Source of the DNA: Archangium violaceum
GTDB lineage: Bacteria; Myxococcota; Myxococcia; Myxococcales; Myxococcaceae
NCBI RefSeq assembly: GCF_016887565.1
Contig: NZ_CP069396.1
Coordinates: forward strand, 2,073,001 to 2,137,000
Direction: 5' to 3'
Length of the DNA: 64,000 nt
The notes below the pieces were generated by a model, which saw only the letters and a program-made list of their open reading frames with translations, ran no database searches and was not told the DNA's origin. Positions 52,382-63,200 of this stretch are shown here, one piece after another. Numbering within the stretch: the stretch's first letter is position 1; each line of letters begins with the position of its first letter. Position numbers and translations under genes: made by a program.

Positions 52382-53812
52382 ATGCGACGCGCGAAGATTG
52401 TTTGCACCCTTGGTCCCGCCAGCCAGAGCCAGGAAATGCTGGAGGCCCTGATCGAAGCCGGGATGGACGTGGCCCGGCTCAACTTCTCTCACGGCAGCCA
52501 CGAGCAGCACGCCGAGAACATCGCCAAGCTGCGAGCGGCCTCCCTGAAGGTCCGCAAGGCGGTGGGTATCCTGGGAGACCTCCAGGGCCCGAAGATCCGC
52601 ACCGGCCGCTTCATCACCGGCAGCACGGAGCTGAAGGAAGGTGGCGAGTTCCACATCACCACGGACGAGACCGTGAAGGGCACGGATGAGATCGTGTCCA
52701 CCACGTACCCGCTCCTGGCGGCGGACGTGAACCCGGGAGACCGGATCCTGCTGGATGACGGCCTGTTGGAGCTGAAGGTCCTCGAGACGGACAAGAAGCA
52801 GCTGATCCGCACGAAGGTCATCCACGGCGGCATCCTGAAGAACAACAAGGGCATCAATCTGCCGGGAGTGGCGGTGCGCGCGGACGCGCTGACGCCGAAG
52901 GACCGGGAGGATCTGGTGTTCGGCATCAAGGCGGGGGTGGACTTCATCGCCCTGTCCTTCGTGCGCCAGCCGGCGGATCTGGACATGGCGCGCGCGGCGA
53001 TGGCGGAGGTGGGCCGGACGGTGCCCATCATCGCGAAGCTGGAGAAGCCGGAGGCGATCGCGCGGCTGGACGCCATCCTGGACAAGACGGACGGCGTGAT
53101 GGTGGCGCGCGGAGACCTGGGCGTGGAGATTCCGCCCGAGGAGGTGCCGTCGGTCCAGAAGGACATCGTGCGCCGGTGCAACATGCGAGGCCTGCCGGTC
53201 ATCGTGGCCACGCAGATGCTGAACTCGATGATCGACAACCCGCGGCCCACGCGAGCGGAGGCCAGCGACGTGGCCAACGCGGTGTTCGACGGGGCGGACG
53301 CGGTGATGCTGTCGGGAGAGACGGCGAGTGGCAAGTTCCCCATCGAGTCGGTGCAGATGATGGAGCGCATCGTGCTCGCGGCCGAGTCGACGGTGAGGGC
53401 GCAGGGCCTGCTGTCGCCGCAGCAGTCGCCGGTGGGACTGCCGACGCACTTCCCGGACGTGATCGCGGCGAGCGCGTGCTACGCGGCGAAGCAGGCGGGG
53501 GCGTCGCTGATCGCGGCGTTCACGCTGTCGGGTGTGACGGCGCGGCTGCTGGCGCACTACCGGCCGCCGGTGCCGATCGTGGCGTTCAGCCCGAACCAGG
53601 AAGTGCGCCGTCGACTGGCGCTCTTGTGGGGCGTGGTGCCGCGGGTGCTGGAGCCCATCCAGGAGACGGAGGCGATGGTGCACCGCGTGGAAGAGGAGCT
53701 GGTGTCGCGGGGTCTGGCGCGCAAGGGTGACCGAGTGGTCATCGTCTACGGAGCGCCGGTGGGACAGCCGGGCAAGATCAACAGCCTGCGGCTGCACATC
53801 ATCGGCGGCTGA
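52382..53812 (+). CDS. pyk: Pyruvate kinase
   Basis: A 476-aa glycolytic enzyme that transfers phosphate from PEP to ADP, giving pyruvate and ATP. Signatures include KIVCTLGPASQS, ARLNFSHGSHEQH, GDLQGPKIRTGRF, the active-site KLEKPEAI with catalytic Lys, MVARGDLGVEI and TQMLNSMIDNPRPTRAEASDVANAV. The C-terminal allosteric domain ends in KINSLRLHIIGG. The ATG at 52382 lacks a clear ribosome-binding site (CTCCTTTGCC precedes it). A TTGACC...CAATTC pair at 52343-52371 would make the transcript nearly leaderless; this is weak evidence only. The open frame extends far upstream but is not coding there. Confidence 0.97.
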   Translation: MRRAKIVCTLGPASQSQEMLEALIEAGMDVARLNFSHGSHEQHAENIAKLRAASLKVRKAVGILGDLQGPKIRTGRFITGSTELKEGGEFHITTDETVKGTDEIVSTTYPLLAADVNPGDRILLDDGLLELKVLETDKKQLIRTKVIHGGILKNNKGINLPGVAVRADALTPKDREDLVFGIKAGVDFIALSFVRQPADLDMARAAMAEVGRTVPIIAKLEKPEAIARLDAILDKTDGVMVARGDLGVEIPPEEVPSVQKDIVRRCNMRGLPVIVATQMLNSMIDNPRPTRAEASDVANAVFDGADAVMLSGETASGKFPIESVQMMERIVLAAESTVRAQGLLSPQQSPVGLPTHFPDVIAASACYAAKQAGASLIAAFTLSGVTARLLAHYRPPVPIVAFSPNQEVRRRLALLWGVVPRVLEPIQETEAMVHRVEEELVSRGLARKGDRVVIVYGAPVGQPGKINSLRLHIIGG

Positions 53813-53826
53813 GGAACAGGGGAAAA

Positions 53827-53920
53827 CCCTCACCCCGACCCTCTCCCAGAGGGAGAGGGCCAGACCTGGTTCTCGACCGTGTAGGTCCCCTCTCCCTCTG
53901 GGAGAGGGCTAGGGTGAGGG
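53827..53920. repeat. 94-bp imperfect palindrome (REP/MITE-like), acting between convergent genes
   Basis: The two arms (53827-53859 and 53887-53920) are near-perfect inverted copies of a CCCTCACCC...CCCTCTCCC unit, each also containing its own smaller palindrome (CCCTCTCCCAGAGGGAGAGGG). The ~27-bp centre is unrelated. Elements with this CTCTCCC/GGGAGAG palindrome recur in many GC-rich genomes. It sits between the pyk and HD-GYP stop codons, so it could end transcription from both sides. Confidence 0.85.
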
Positions 53921-53932
53921 TCTACCGCGCTC

Positions 53933-55480
53933 CTACCCGCGGAAATCCGGCAGGGCCCGCTTGGGAATCTCGGCCTCGACGAAGATGCGGTACAGCTCGA
54001 CGTCGAGCTGGCCGCTCTGGGCCTCGCGCTTGAGGATGTCGAGCGCGAGCTGGTGGGGCACGGCCTTCTTGTAGGGCCGATCGCTGGCGGTGAGTGCGTC
54101 GTAGATGTCGGCGATGGACATCATCCGGGACTGCACGGGGATGGTGGGCTCGGGGATGGCGCGGGGGTATCCAGTGCCGTCGAGCTTCTCGTGGTGCGCG
54201 TAGGCGATCTCCGGGACGCGGCGCAGGGTGCGCGTCCAGGGAATCTGGGACAGGAAGCGGTAGGTGTGCTCCACGTGGCTCTCGATCTCCCGGCGCTCCT
54301 CCTCGGAGAGGGTGCCCTTGGCGATGGAGAGCGACTGGATCTCCCGGTCGAGCAGCAGGGGGCGCTCCTGGTCGAAGGAATCCTGGAAGCGCAGATGCCG
54401 CAGCTCATGGAGCCGCTCGAAATTCCCCTGGGCGAGCACGGTGGGCCGGTTGCAGGTGAGGACGAACTCGAGCACCTCGTCGAGCTGCTTGAGCTCCTTG
54501 GCGAGGCGCTCGTCCTCCTCGGCGTCGATCTCCGCCAGGTGGTGCGTACCGCGCAGCTTCGCGGCGGAGAGCCGGCGGCGGTAGCTCTGGAGCTGCAGGT
54601 CCTTGCGAGCCAGCTGGAAGCGGGCGCGCAGTCCCTCCATCTCGTGGGGGTAGAGCTTCTCGGCCTTGACGAGCACGGGCTCGCGCACACCCACCTTGCC
54701 GAAGTCGTGCAGGAGCGAGGCGTAGCGCAGCTCCTGGAGCTCGGTGACGCTGAAGCGCGTGTGGGCGTACAAGCCGGTGTGGACGTGCTCGAGGGCGCGG
54801 GCCATGGCCACGGTGAGGTCGGCCACGCGGCCGGAGTGACCGGCGGTGGTCGGGTCGCGGGACTCGATGGCGACCACGGAGGCGGAGACGAAGCCCTCGA
54901 AGAGCCTGTTGATCTCCTCGTGGAGGAGGGCGTTCTCGATGGCGCCAGCGGCCTGGGCGCCGAGGGCGAGCAGCAGCTCCTCGTCCTCGGAGTCGAAGGG
55001 GTTGCCGCTGAGCTTGTTGAGGGCCTGGATGACGCCGGTGACGTCGCCGTTGGCGTCGCGCATGGGGACGCACAGGACGCTCTGGGTGCGGTAGCCGCTG
55101 AGGTTGTCGAAGGTGCGGTTGAAACGCTCGTCGGCGTAGGCGTCCGGGAGGTTGATGACCTCGCCCGTCTGGGCGACCTGGCCGGCGATGCCGCTGCCCA
55201 CGGGGAGACGGATCTCACTCTTGGAGCCCTGGGCCACCTTGCTCCACAGCTCGTTGCGCTCGCGGTCCAGCACGAAGAGGGAGCAGCGGTCGGCCTCGAC
55301 GACCTTGCTGGCCTCGTAGAGGATGAGGGGGAGCAGCAGGTCCAGGTCGCGCTCGGCGCTCATGGCCTTGGTGACGTCCAGGATGGACGTGAGCTTCTTG
55401 AGGCGCCGGTTGAGGTCTGGAGGTTCGGGCAGCTGGGTCTGTGGAAGCACCGGGAGTGGCTCCGTCGAGGTACGGCGCAC
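53933..55480 (-). CDS. GAF - HD-GYP domain protein (predicted cyclic-di-GMP phosphodiesterase)
   Basis: A 515-aa protein. A GAF sensor domain (about 45-190: ADRCSLFVLDRERNELWSKV, SVLCVPMRD, IQALNKLSG) is followed by an HD-GYP domain. The HD is in LLHDFGKVGV near residue 257 and the GYP in HHEKLDGTGYP near residue 433. Between them lies an insert of about 130 residues, largely helical and charged, which is unusual since the HD and GYP motifs are normally closer. All ligand residues recognisable by eye (H, HD, HH, D) are kept, so activity against c-di-GMP is likely. No transmembrane segment is seen. It converges with pyk. Confidence 0.9.
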   Translation of the reverse strand: MRRTSTEPLPVLPQTQLPEPPDLNRRLKKLTSILDVTKAMSAERDLDLLLPLILYEASKVVEADRCSLFVLDRERNELWSKVAQGSKSEIRLPVGSGIAGQVAQTGEVINLPDAYADERFNRTFDNLSGYRTQSVLCVPMRDANGDVTGVIQALNKLSGNPFDSEDEELLLALGAQAAGAIENALLHEEINRLFEGFVSASVVAIESRDPTTAGHSGRVADLTVAMARALEHVHTGLYAHTRFSVTELQELRYASLLHDFGKVGVREPVLVKAEKLYPHEMEGLRARFQLARKDLQLQSYRRRLSAAKLRGTHHLAEIDAEEDERLAKELKQLDEVLEFVLTCNRPTVLAQGNFERLHELRHLRFQDSFDQERPLLLDREIQSLSIAKGTLSEEERREIESHVEHTYRFLSQIPWTRTLRRVPEIAYAHHEKLDGTGYPRAIPEPTIPVQSRMMSIADIYDALTASDRPYKKAVPHQLALDILKREAQSGQLDVELYRIFVEAEIPKRALPDFRG

Positions 55481-55637
55481 GGCCTGGGAGGACCCTTCTT
55501 AGCACGGGAGGTGGAGGCGCCGCCCCCCGGGGGGGTCCCCGGGGACGAGTCCATGGAAAGGCCGACAGTCGGGAAGCCCGCCTTGCGTGCAATCAGGCGG
55601 TACCACCCCCGGGCGGAAGTGGGTATGAAGCGGCCCC

Positions 55638-56291
55638 ATGAATCGCCGCGTGCTCGTCTCTCCCTCGCTCCTGTCCTCTGATTTCGGCCGGTTGTCCGAG
55701 GAGGTGCGGGCCGTGGAGGCCGCTGGGGCGGATTGGATCCACGTGGACGTGATGGACGGGCGTTTCGTGCCCAACATCACGCTCGGGCCGGTGATCGTGC
55801 AGGCGATCAGACGCTCGGCGACCCGGCCGCTGGACGTGCACCTGATGATCGTCGAGCCCGAGAAGTACGTGGACGCGTTCGCGGAGGCGGGGGCGGACAT
55901 CCTCACGGTGCACGTGGAGGCGTGTACGCACCTGCACCGGGTGCTGCAGCAGATCCGCCATGCGGGGGCGAAGCCGGCGGTGGTGCTCAACCCGGCCACG
56001 CCGCTGTCGGCGGTGGAGGAGGTGTTGGGCGAGGTGGAGATGGTGCTGCTGATGAGCGTGAACCCCGGTTTCGGGGGGCAGGTCTTCATCGAGCGGACGG
56101 TGGACAGGGTGCGTCGGCTGCGCGCCATGATGGATGCGCGGGGGCTGACCACGGACATCCAGGTGGACGGCGGCATCAACGCCGAGACGGCGCGGCGGGT
56201 GGTGGAAGCCGGGGCCACGGTGCTGGTGGCGGGCTCGTACGTCTTCGGCTCGAAGGACTACGCGGCGGCCATCCGCTCGCTGCGCCCCTGA
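55638..56291 (+). CDS. rpe: Ribulose-phosphate 3-epimerase
   Basis: A 217-aa TIM-barrel epimerase of the pentose phosphate pathway, interconverting ribulose 5-phosphate and xylulose 5-phosphate. Signatures: VSPSLLSSDFGRL, DWIHVDVMDGRFVPNITLGP with metal/catalytic Asp and His, LDVHLMI, VNPGFGGQ and QVDGGINAETA, plus the phosphate-binding AGSYVFG. The length is normal. The gene ends 8 nt before the convergent response-regulator gene. Confidence 0.97.
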   Translation: MNRRVLVSPSLLSSDFGRLSEEVRAVEAAGADWIHVDVMDGRFVPNITLGPVIVQAIRRSATRPLDVHLMIVEPEKYVDAFAEAGADILTVHVEACTHLHRVLQQIRHAGAKPAVVLNPATPLSAVEEVLGEVEMVLLMSVNPGFGGQVFIERTVDRVRRLRAMMDARGLTTDIQVDGGINAETARRVVEAGATVLVAGSYVFGSKDYAAAIRSLRP

Positions 56292-56299
56292 GCATACAC

Positions 56300-56683
56300 T
56301 CAGGCGTCGAGGGTCTCCTTCACCCCGGCCATCCGAGCCACCCGGGTCATGAAGGTGTGGTCGAAGGGCTTCACCTCGTAGGCGTCGGCGCCGAGCTCGA
56401 AGCAGACGTGGCGGGTGAACTGGTCCTCCACGCCACTGAGGATGATGACCTTGCAGTCGCGCGTCTCGGGGTCCTGCTTGAGGCGGGCGAGCAGGTCGCG
56501 TCCATCCTGGCTCTGGTGGATGTCGAGGATGATGACGGCTGGCCGGTGTTTCCGAGCCAGCTCCAGGACCTTCTGGGACGTGGTGTCCGCCACCGAGGAG
56601 AGGCCGGAGCGGCGGGCCTCTCGGGTGAGAGCGGACACGACGAGCGGCTCATCATCGGAGATGAGGACGACCGGAGAAAGCAT
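56300..56683 (-). CDS. Single-domain response regulator
   Basis: A 127-aa receiver (CheY-like) domain with no output domain. The acidic pocket is in VVLISDDEP, the phospho-acceptor Asp in VIILDIHQ near residue 49, the Thr/Ser in ILSGVEDQ and the conserved Lys in EVKPFDHTF. It may relay phosphate from one of the many histidine kinases, possibly including the hybrid kinase that starts about 7 kb away. There is no partner kinase directly adjacent. Confidence 0.93.
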   Translation of the reverse strand: MLSPVVLISDDEPLVVSALTREARRSGLSSVADTTSQKVLELARKHRPAVIILDIHQSQDGRDLLARLKQDPETRDCKVIILSGVEDQFTRHVCFELGADAYEVKPFDHTFMTRVARMAGVKETLDA

Positions 56684-56940
56684 GGGACCCCGGGGAGGCT
56701 GCGCTGTGCGTTCGATGAGAATCCAAGCAAGCAGTGTTCCTGATGGACGCCCTCGCGAAATGCATGGGTTACGAGCGCGGAACCCGGGTTTTCCAGGCCC
56801 TCTGGGTCATGGGTGACCCTGGGTCGGGGTGCGAGGAATGAAAAGATGATCCAGGGCCGTTGACTAGGCCGGACGGCTCTTGTACATGACCGCCCACTTC
56901 GACGGCCCGAGAGCAGTTCCGGCGGAGGACAGTGACGTAT

Positions 56941-57017
56941 CGGGGAGTGGCTCAGCCTGGTAGAGCACTTGGTTCGGGACCAAGGGGTCGCAGGTTCAAA
57001 TCCTGTCTCCCCGACCA
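56941..57017 (+). tRNA. tRNA-Pro (anticodon CGG)
   Basis: A full cloverleaf: acceptor CGGGGAG (56941-56947) with CTCCCCG (57007-57013), D-arm GCTC...GAGC, anticodon stem CTTGG/CCAAG around loop TTCGGGA (anticodon CGG, reading CCG), T-arm GCAGG TTCAAAT CCTGT, and encoded CCA at the 3' end. No integrase or duplicated 3' end is near, so it is not an obvious integration site. Confidence 0.97.
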
Positions 57018-57020
57018 TCT

Positions 57021-57071
57021 GAAGGGCGCGGAATCCTTGGAGAAATCCTCGGGTCCGCGCCCTTCGTTTTT
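57021..57071 (+). terminator. Intrinsic terminator after tRNA-Pro
   Basis: A 12-bp perfect stem (GAAGGGCGCGGA with TCCGCGCCCTTC) and a 21-nt loop, followed by GTTTTT. It begins 3 nt after the tRNA. Confidence 0.88.
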
Positions 57072-57212
57072 CCGGAGCCAAGAGGCCAGCAGCAACCTCG
57101 CGGCAAGCGGCGAGGGTTCACCTCCGGCGGCCCCTGGGATTACTCGGCTGGGGCTGGCTCGGGCGCTGCGAAGTCGAGCCGATCGAGGCCCTTGCGCATG
57201 TCCTCCACGGAT

Positions 57213-60200
57213 TCATGAGTGCTCTGCGGCAGCTTGAGAGCGGCTCGTGGAATCAGTCCCGGCGGGCGTCGGCGGCAACTCCTGCCGCTGCCCGCAGAAG
57301 CTTCGAGGGAGCTCGACGAAGAACGTCGACCCCTTCCCGGGCTCGCTTTCCACCCAGATTCGCCCGACGTGCGCCTGGACGATCTGCCGCGCGATGAAGA
57401 GCCCGAGGCCGAGGCCGCCGTAATTGTGCGAGGCCGCGCGCGCGAAGCGCTCGAAGATCCTCGCCTGGTCTTCCCTGGGAATGCCTATCCCGTGGTCCTC
57501 GAGCCGCAGCATCGCCCTGTCTCCCTCGCTACACACCTTCATCCGGATGGGACGATGGGCCCCGTACTTGATGGCATTCGTGAGCAGGTTCATCACGACC
57601 TGCTCGATACGGAGCCTGTCCCACGCCCCGATGACGGGGCCCTCGAGCTCCAACGCGAGAGTGCAACCCGCTCTCTCGAGCTGCTCGGTGAGGCGGTCCG
57701 CGACCCCCCGCGCGACGGCGGCGAGATCGACCTCTTCCAGGCGCAGCTCGAGCCGCCCCATGTCGATGCGGGAGACATCGAGGAGTTGCTCGACCAGCTG
57801 CGCCAACCGCTGCAGCTGGTCACCGAACGTCTCGAGCATTCTCGAAACCGTGCCGCCGAGCTGCGGCTCCAGGGGCTGGCGCGCGAGGGTGAGCTCCAGA
57901 TGACGGGCGCGCAGCTTCATGGAGGTGAGGGGCGTCTTGAGCTCGTGCGAAGCGATTGACAGGAATTCGTCCCTGACCCGAATGGACTCCTGGGCTTCGC
58001 GGTAGAGCAGGGCATTGTCGAGGGAGAACGCCGCTCGACGTCCCAGCTCCTCCGCCAGTGCCAACTCGGCCGGGCCATATCCATGGTTCCTCCGCGTGGA
58101 GAGCAGCGACAGCACTCCGAGGCAGCGCCCCCTCGCCCGGAGCGGAATGCAGAGGGAGGGCTTCCACTCCAGCTCTCTCAGTGCGTTCCATCGGTCCTCC
58201 TCCGGGATGGGCTGCCCCAGGAGCCCGGGCCTCCCGGGGTAGCTCTCCGGCTGGTCGGTGCTGAGCACCCGGTGCGGGCCGGCCGAGGCGCTGGCGGCCA
58301 GCGGATGGCGCTGGAGGAACTCGCGCACGTGCTGGGCTCGAGACGGGAGGACATCGGCTACCGCCACCGGTTGGTGCTGCCCACTCTCGTCGGGTTCGAA
58401 GACGATGCACAGGTCCGCCAGCTCGGGGACCGCGAGCCCGGCGATTCGCTGGAACGTGGTCTCGTAGTCGAGCGAGGTCACCAGCTCCCGGCTGGCATTG
58501 GCCAGGAAGCGCTCCGCCATCTCCAGCCGCTTGCGCTCGGTGATGTCCGTGGAGATGCTGCAGAGCGCGTAGGAGGTCACGGTCGCCTCTCCGAGGGGAA
58601 ACTTGACGGAGAGGTACGTATGAAGGCCGTCGCAATGGGGCATTGCCTCCTCCCATTCCAGCGGCCTGCCAGCCTCGAGCACTGCGTGGTCATGGGCTCG
58701 GAATTCCTCCGCCTGCTCCTGGGGGAAGACCTCGTCGTCTGTCTTGCCGATGAGCTGTTCCGCCTTGACCCCGAAGAGGCTCTCGAAGCGCCGGTTGACC
58801 AGGAGGAAACGTCCCTGGGCATCCTTGATGGAGACGAGCGCGGGGGTGTTGTCGATGATCGACTGGAGCTGGCGCTGGCTTCTGCGCAGCGTCTCCTCCG
58901 CCTCCTTGACGTCGGTCACGTCACTGATGACGGCGACCCCTCCCCGGAGGATGCCGAGGTCGTCCTTGAGCGGGCGCGCGGTCACGAGCAACCACACCCC
59001 CTTCGGCCTCGAGGGGTGACGCATGAAGAGCTCCGCCCTGTCCACTGGCTCGCCCCGGATGGCCCGGACGAGCGGCAGAGCCTCGGATGGGTAGGGCGTG
59101 ACCTGGTCTTGCAGGTAGAAGCCATAGCGCCCCGGCCATTGCCCGGGGGTCGCGTCCGTCACACCGATTCCCACGATCTGTTCCGCCACCGGATTGACGA
59201 GCACGAGCCGCCCACTCTCGTCTGCCACCGCCACGCCTTCGCCCATGCTCGCGACGATGGACTCGAGGAGCTGGCTCTTGGCATGGAGCGCATGCTCCGA
59301 ACGGGCCAGCGCCGCCGCCCGCTCCGAGGCGGCCGCCTCCGCCTGCTTGCGCTCGCGGATCTCCTCCTTCACCTCGGAATAGAGCCTGGCATTCTCGAGG
59401 GAGATGGCGGCCTGGGAGGCCAGGAGGTCGAGCGTCGCCATCCGGTCCGAGGAGAAGGCGTTCCGCGCCAGGTTGTTTTCCAGGTACAGGATCGCCACCA
59501 GCTCGCCCTGCCTCAAGATGGGCAGGCACAGAGCGGAGCGGGGCCTCCTCGGCGCGGCGGGGCCGTCCGAGCCAGACAGCCCCGGGGCGGACGCATCCCC
59601 CAGGATGACTCGCTCCCGGGTCCGCTTCACGTAGTTGATGAGGGATTGGGGCGGAACCAGGGCCGAGGGCTCCGCGGGAAAGAGCCGGACCACGACATTC
59701 CCCCTCTCGAGCCACGCCTCGGCGCTGATGGACAGCTCCTCTCCACGGCGCAACATCAGGACGCCCGTCTGGGCGCCAGCCTGCTCGAGGAGGACGCACA
59801 TCAGGGTTTTCAGGAGCCGCTCCAAGACGATCTCCCCGGAGATGGCCTGAGAGGCCTTCATCACCGAGAGCAGGTCCAGCTGCTCCGGGCGAGCCATGAC
59901 CGTGGAGGACATGGGGAGCACGGGCCGCTCCACCAGCTCCGGGTAGCGCTCGTCGAGCTGCCGGACCTTCCCGTCGGCCCCCCAACGCTCGTAGCAGGCT
60001 CGGGCTCTCCGGAGATAGGTGCGGGCGAAGTCCTCGAATCCCCGCTGGAGGTAGAACCGGGCGGCCACCTCGTAGGAGAGGCCCTCGTTCTGGACGAAGC
60101 CGTTCTCCTGCGCTGACCGGATCGCCGCCTCGTACAGCTTCATGGCCTCCTGGTCTCTCCCCTGGATGCGGGCGAGCTCCGCCGAAACCAGCGCGGAGGT

Positions 60201-63200
60201 GTTGAAGAACGTCTCGGGACAGGTCCCCGCCCACTCCTGGAGCTGCCGCTGATGGGCGGTGAGCGTCTCCAGAAGGCTCGCACGCTCATCTGGTGGAACC
60301 TTGTCATGAACGGCGGCCAGGGTGAGCGCGTCGTAGACATGGTAATCATGCATCAGGAGGTGGGAAAGAATTGTCCACAGGAACTCTCTCGCCCGGGACG
60401 CCGCCGCGAGCGCCTCCTCGTAATCGCCTGACATGAAGCGGGCCCGAAGCTTGAGGATATTGTATAGACAGGCCATCGCGGTCCCCCGACTCTCGGCCAG
60501 CCGGGCCTCGAATTCCTCCTGGCTGAACCTCTCGTCGGTGAAGGTCGAGAAGGTCCGGGTGAACCCTCGCATGTTCTGGATGAAGCGTTGGGTGCTGACG
60601 ATGATATCGCCGATACCCTGGTATTTGGCCTTGCGCACGAAGTCCAGCCGCACCTCGGACTCGCGGTAGACCTCGCTCAGAGGGTCTCCCTGGGTGAGCA
60701 GGGTCATGAGGAGGGCGTTGCTGCAGTAACAGGCGTGGGCCAGGTCACCCGTTTCGATGCTGACCTGGAATGCGGTCTTGTAATAACCGAGCGCCTCGGG
60801 GAGTGGCCGATTCCAGAAGGCGACCCTCCCCATGAAGAAAAGAACCCTGGCCTTGACGGCGAGGTAGTGGTGCTTTTCGACGAGGTCGCGGGCCAGCCTC
60901 ACGAAGCGATAGCCGTCCTGGTAGCAGTGGAAGGTGGGGCCGAGAATGGAGCCGAAACCGGCGTAGCCATGGGGCGTGGCGTCGGAGATGCCATGCCGGA
61001 GGCTGAGGTTCACCATGTGGCAGAGGAGGAGGTGGAACAGGTTGTGGTCCGTGAAGGATGCCGGGGGCAACAGAGCCGCCAGCACCCTCACGGCAACCTG
61101 TATCTCGAGGTCCGTCATGAGGGGGAGCTCGAGGAGCTCCTCGATGCAACGGTCGCCCAGACTCGCCCAGATCCTCCCATATTCCACCTCGACCTCACTC
61201 CAGCCGGGGTGGGGTGACATGCGGATACCGAAGAGCTCGAGGCATTCCAGGGCGGTGCCGACGGCTCTCTCGTTCTCCGATTTCGTGACATGGAGATTGA
61301 TCAGGCCGCAATAGGCCGCGGCTTTGTCGACCCGCATCCTGGCCCGTTTGATGACCTGGGTGAACAGCCGCTCCGCCTCTTCAGTGCCGCCGCTGAGGTA
61401 CTCGCACTCCGCCAGCTCCTCGTGCAGCGCATACGCCAGAGCGTACTGCTCTTCCCAGCAGCCCTCGGTGAGCAGCGTCACGCCGGCGGACAGATACTTG
61501 ACGGCGGAGCGGTACGCGGTGGAGGCCTTGGCCTTCCTCCCGGCCAGGAGATCGAGGCTCGCGATCCTCTCCTTCTCCTCGGGGGAGATGACGGCGGAGG
61601 CACCGCGGTTGAGTTGGTCCACCACGGCGAAGACCCTCTCCTCGAGCTCCGCTGGCGAGAGATGGGACAGCAGGAGACGGCCGCTTCGCAGGTGCACCTC
61701 GCTTCGCTGGTCCTCGGGGAGCAGGGAATAGGCCGCCTGCTGGACCCGGTCGTGAAGGAATTGATAGGTCTCCCCCATCCTCAGCATCAATCCTTCCCGG
61801 ACTGCCTCCCACATCTCCCGGTGGATCTCCTCTTCCGGCATGTCGCGAATCACCGCGAGCAGCCTGGAGTCGATGCGCTCGCCGACACTGGCGGCGAGCA
61901 TCAACGCGTTCCGGGTCGAGTCCGGGAGGCGCTTGAGCCTCTCCACCAGCAACTCGACGACGTTGTCCGTATAGCGCTTGGTTCGGATCTGGTTGATGTC
62001 CCACCGCCATGCCGCCGCCGTCCGATCGAACTCGATCAACCCCTCCTGATAAATCATTGTCAGGAATTGGGTGGCGAAGAAGGGGTTTCCCTGCGTCTTC
62101 TCCTGGATGAGCTGGGCCAGGGAACAGGTATGGCGAGGCTCCTGGTGCAGGGTGTCGGCGATGAGCAGGTTGAGGTGCTCGACGGAGAGCGGCGAGAGGA
62201 CGCGCTCGTTCACCGCCGCTCCCGCCTGACGGAGCTCGCTCAGGGTCAGCATCAAGGGGTGGGAAGGGCTGACCTCGTTGTTCCGGTAGGCGCCAATCAC
62301 CAGGAGGTACCGGGTCTCCGGTTGGGTGAGAAGGTAATGGATCAGCCGCAGGCTGGCGGCATCGGCCCACTGGAGGTCATCGAGGAAGAGGGCCAGAGGG
62401 TGTTCCTTGCGGGTGAACACCTTCAAGAACTGCTGGAAGACCCGATGGAAGCGGTGCTGCGCCTCGAGCGGCGGCAGCTCCTGCAGGGGCGGCTGCTTGC
62501 CGATGATGAGCTCGAGCTGGGGAACGACCTCGATGAGGAGCTGTCCGTTGAGCCCCACGGCGCCCTGGATTCGCCGCTTCCATTCCGCGATCCTCTCTTC
62601 GTCCTCGGTGAGGAGTTGCTGCACGAACTCACGGAGGGCCTGAGCGATCGTGGCGTAGGGGGTGTCACGCTTGAACTGTTCGAACTTGCCCGAGAGGAAG
62701 AACCCTCTCGCCCTTACGATGGGTCTGTGCAGCTCGCGGACCAGAAAGGATTTTCCGATGCCGGAGTATCCGGAGACGAGCAGGAGCTCGGGGGCGCCGT
62801 GGGAGACGACCCGCGCGAAGGCGTCCATCAGGGAGGCGACCTCCTCCTCGCGGCCGTAGAGCTTCTGCGGAATCTGGAAGAGTTCCGAGACGTCATGAGC
62901 CCCGAGAGGGAAGCTCGCGATGGACCCGTGCGCTGTCCACTGCTCGAGACACCTCTCCAGGTCGAACCTCAGGCCAGGCGCGCTCTGGTAGCGCTCCTCG
63001 GCCATCTTGGACAGCAGCTTGAGGACGACCGACGAGAGCGCCTCGGGAATCTCGGGGATGATGCTGGAGGGACTCGGCGGAGGCCGGGCGATGTGGCAGT
63101 GGATCCACCCCAGGGGATCCGAGGCCTGGAAGGGCAGGGTCCCGGTGAGCATCTCGAAGAGGATGACGCCGAGCGAGTACAGGTCGCTGCGGTAGTCGAC

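Noticed and set aside
53827-53920. Inverted repeat as a CRISPR array or insertion-sequence end
   Set aside because: There is only one pair of arms and no transposase or spaced direct repeats.
56941-57017. tRNA-Pro as an integration site for an island
   Set aside because: No integrase lies next to it and no second copy of the tRNA 3' end was seen downstream.
56932-57237. Small open frame across the tRNA-Pro gene
   Set aside because: The frame simply reads through the tRNA and its terminator; no protein is expected.
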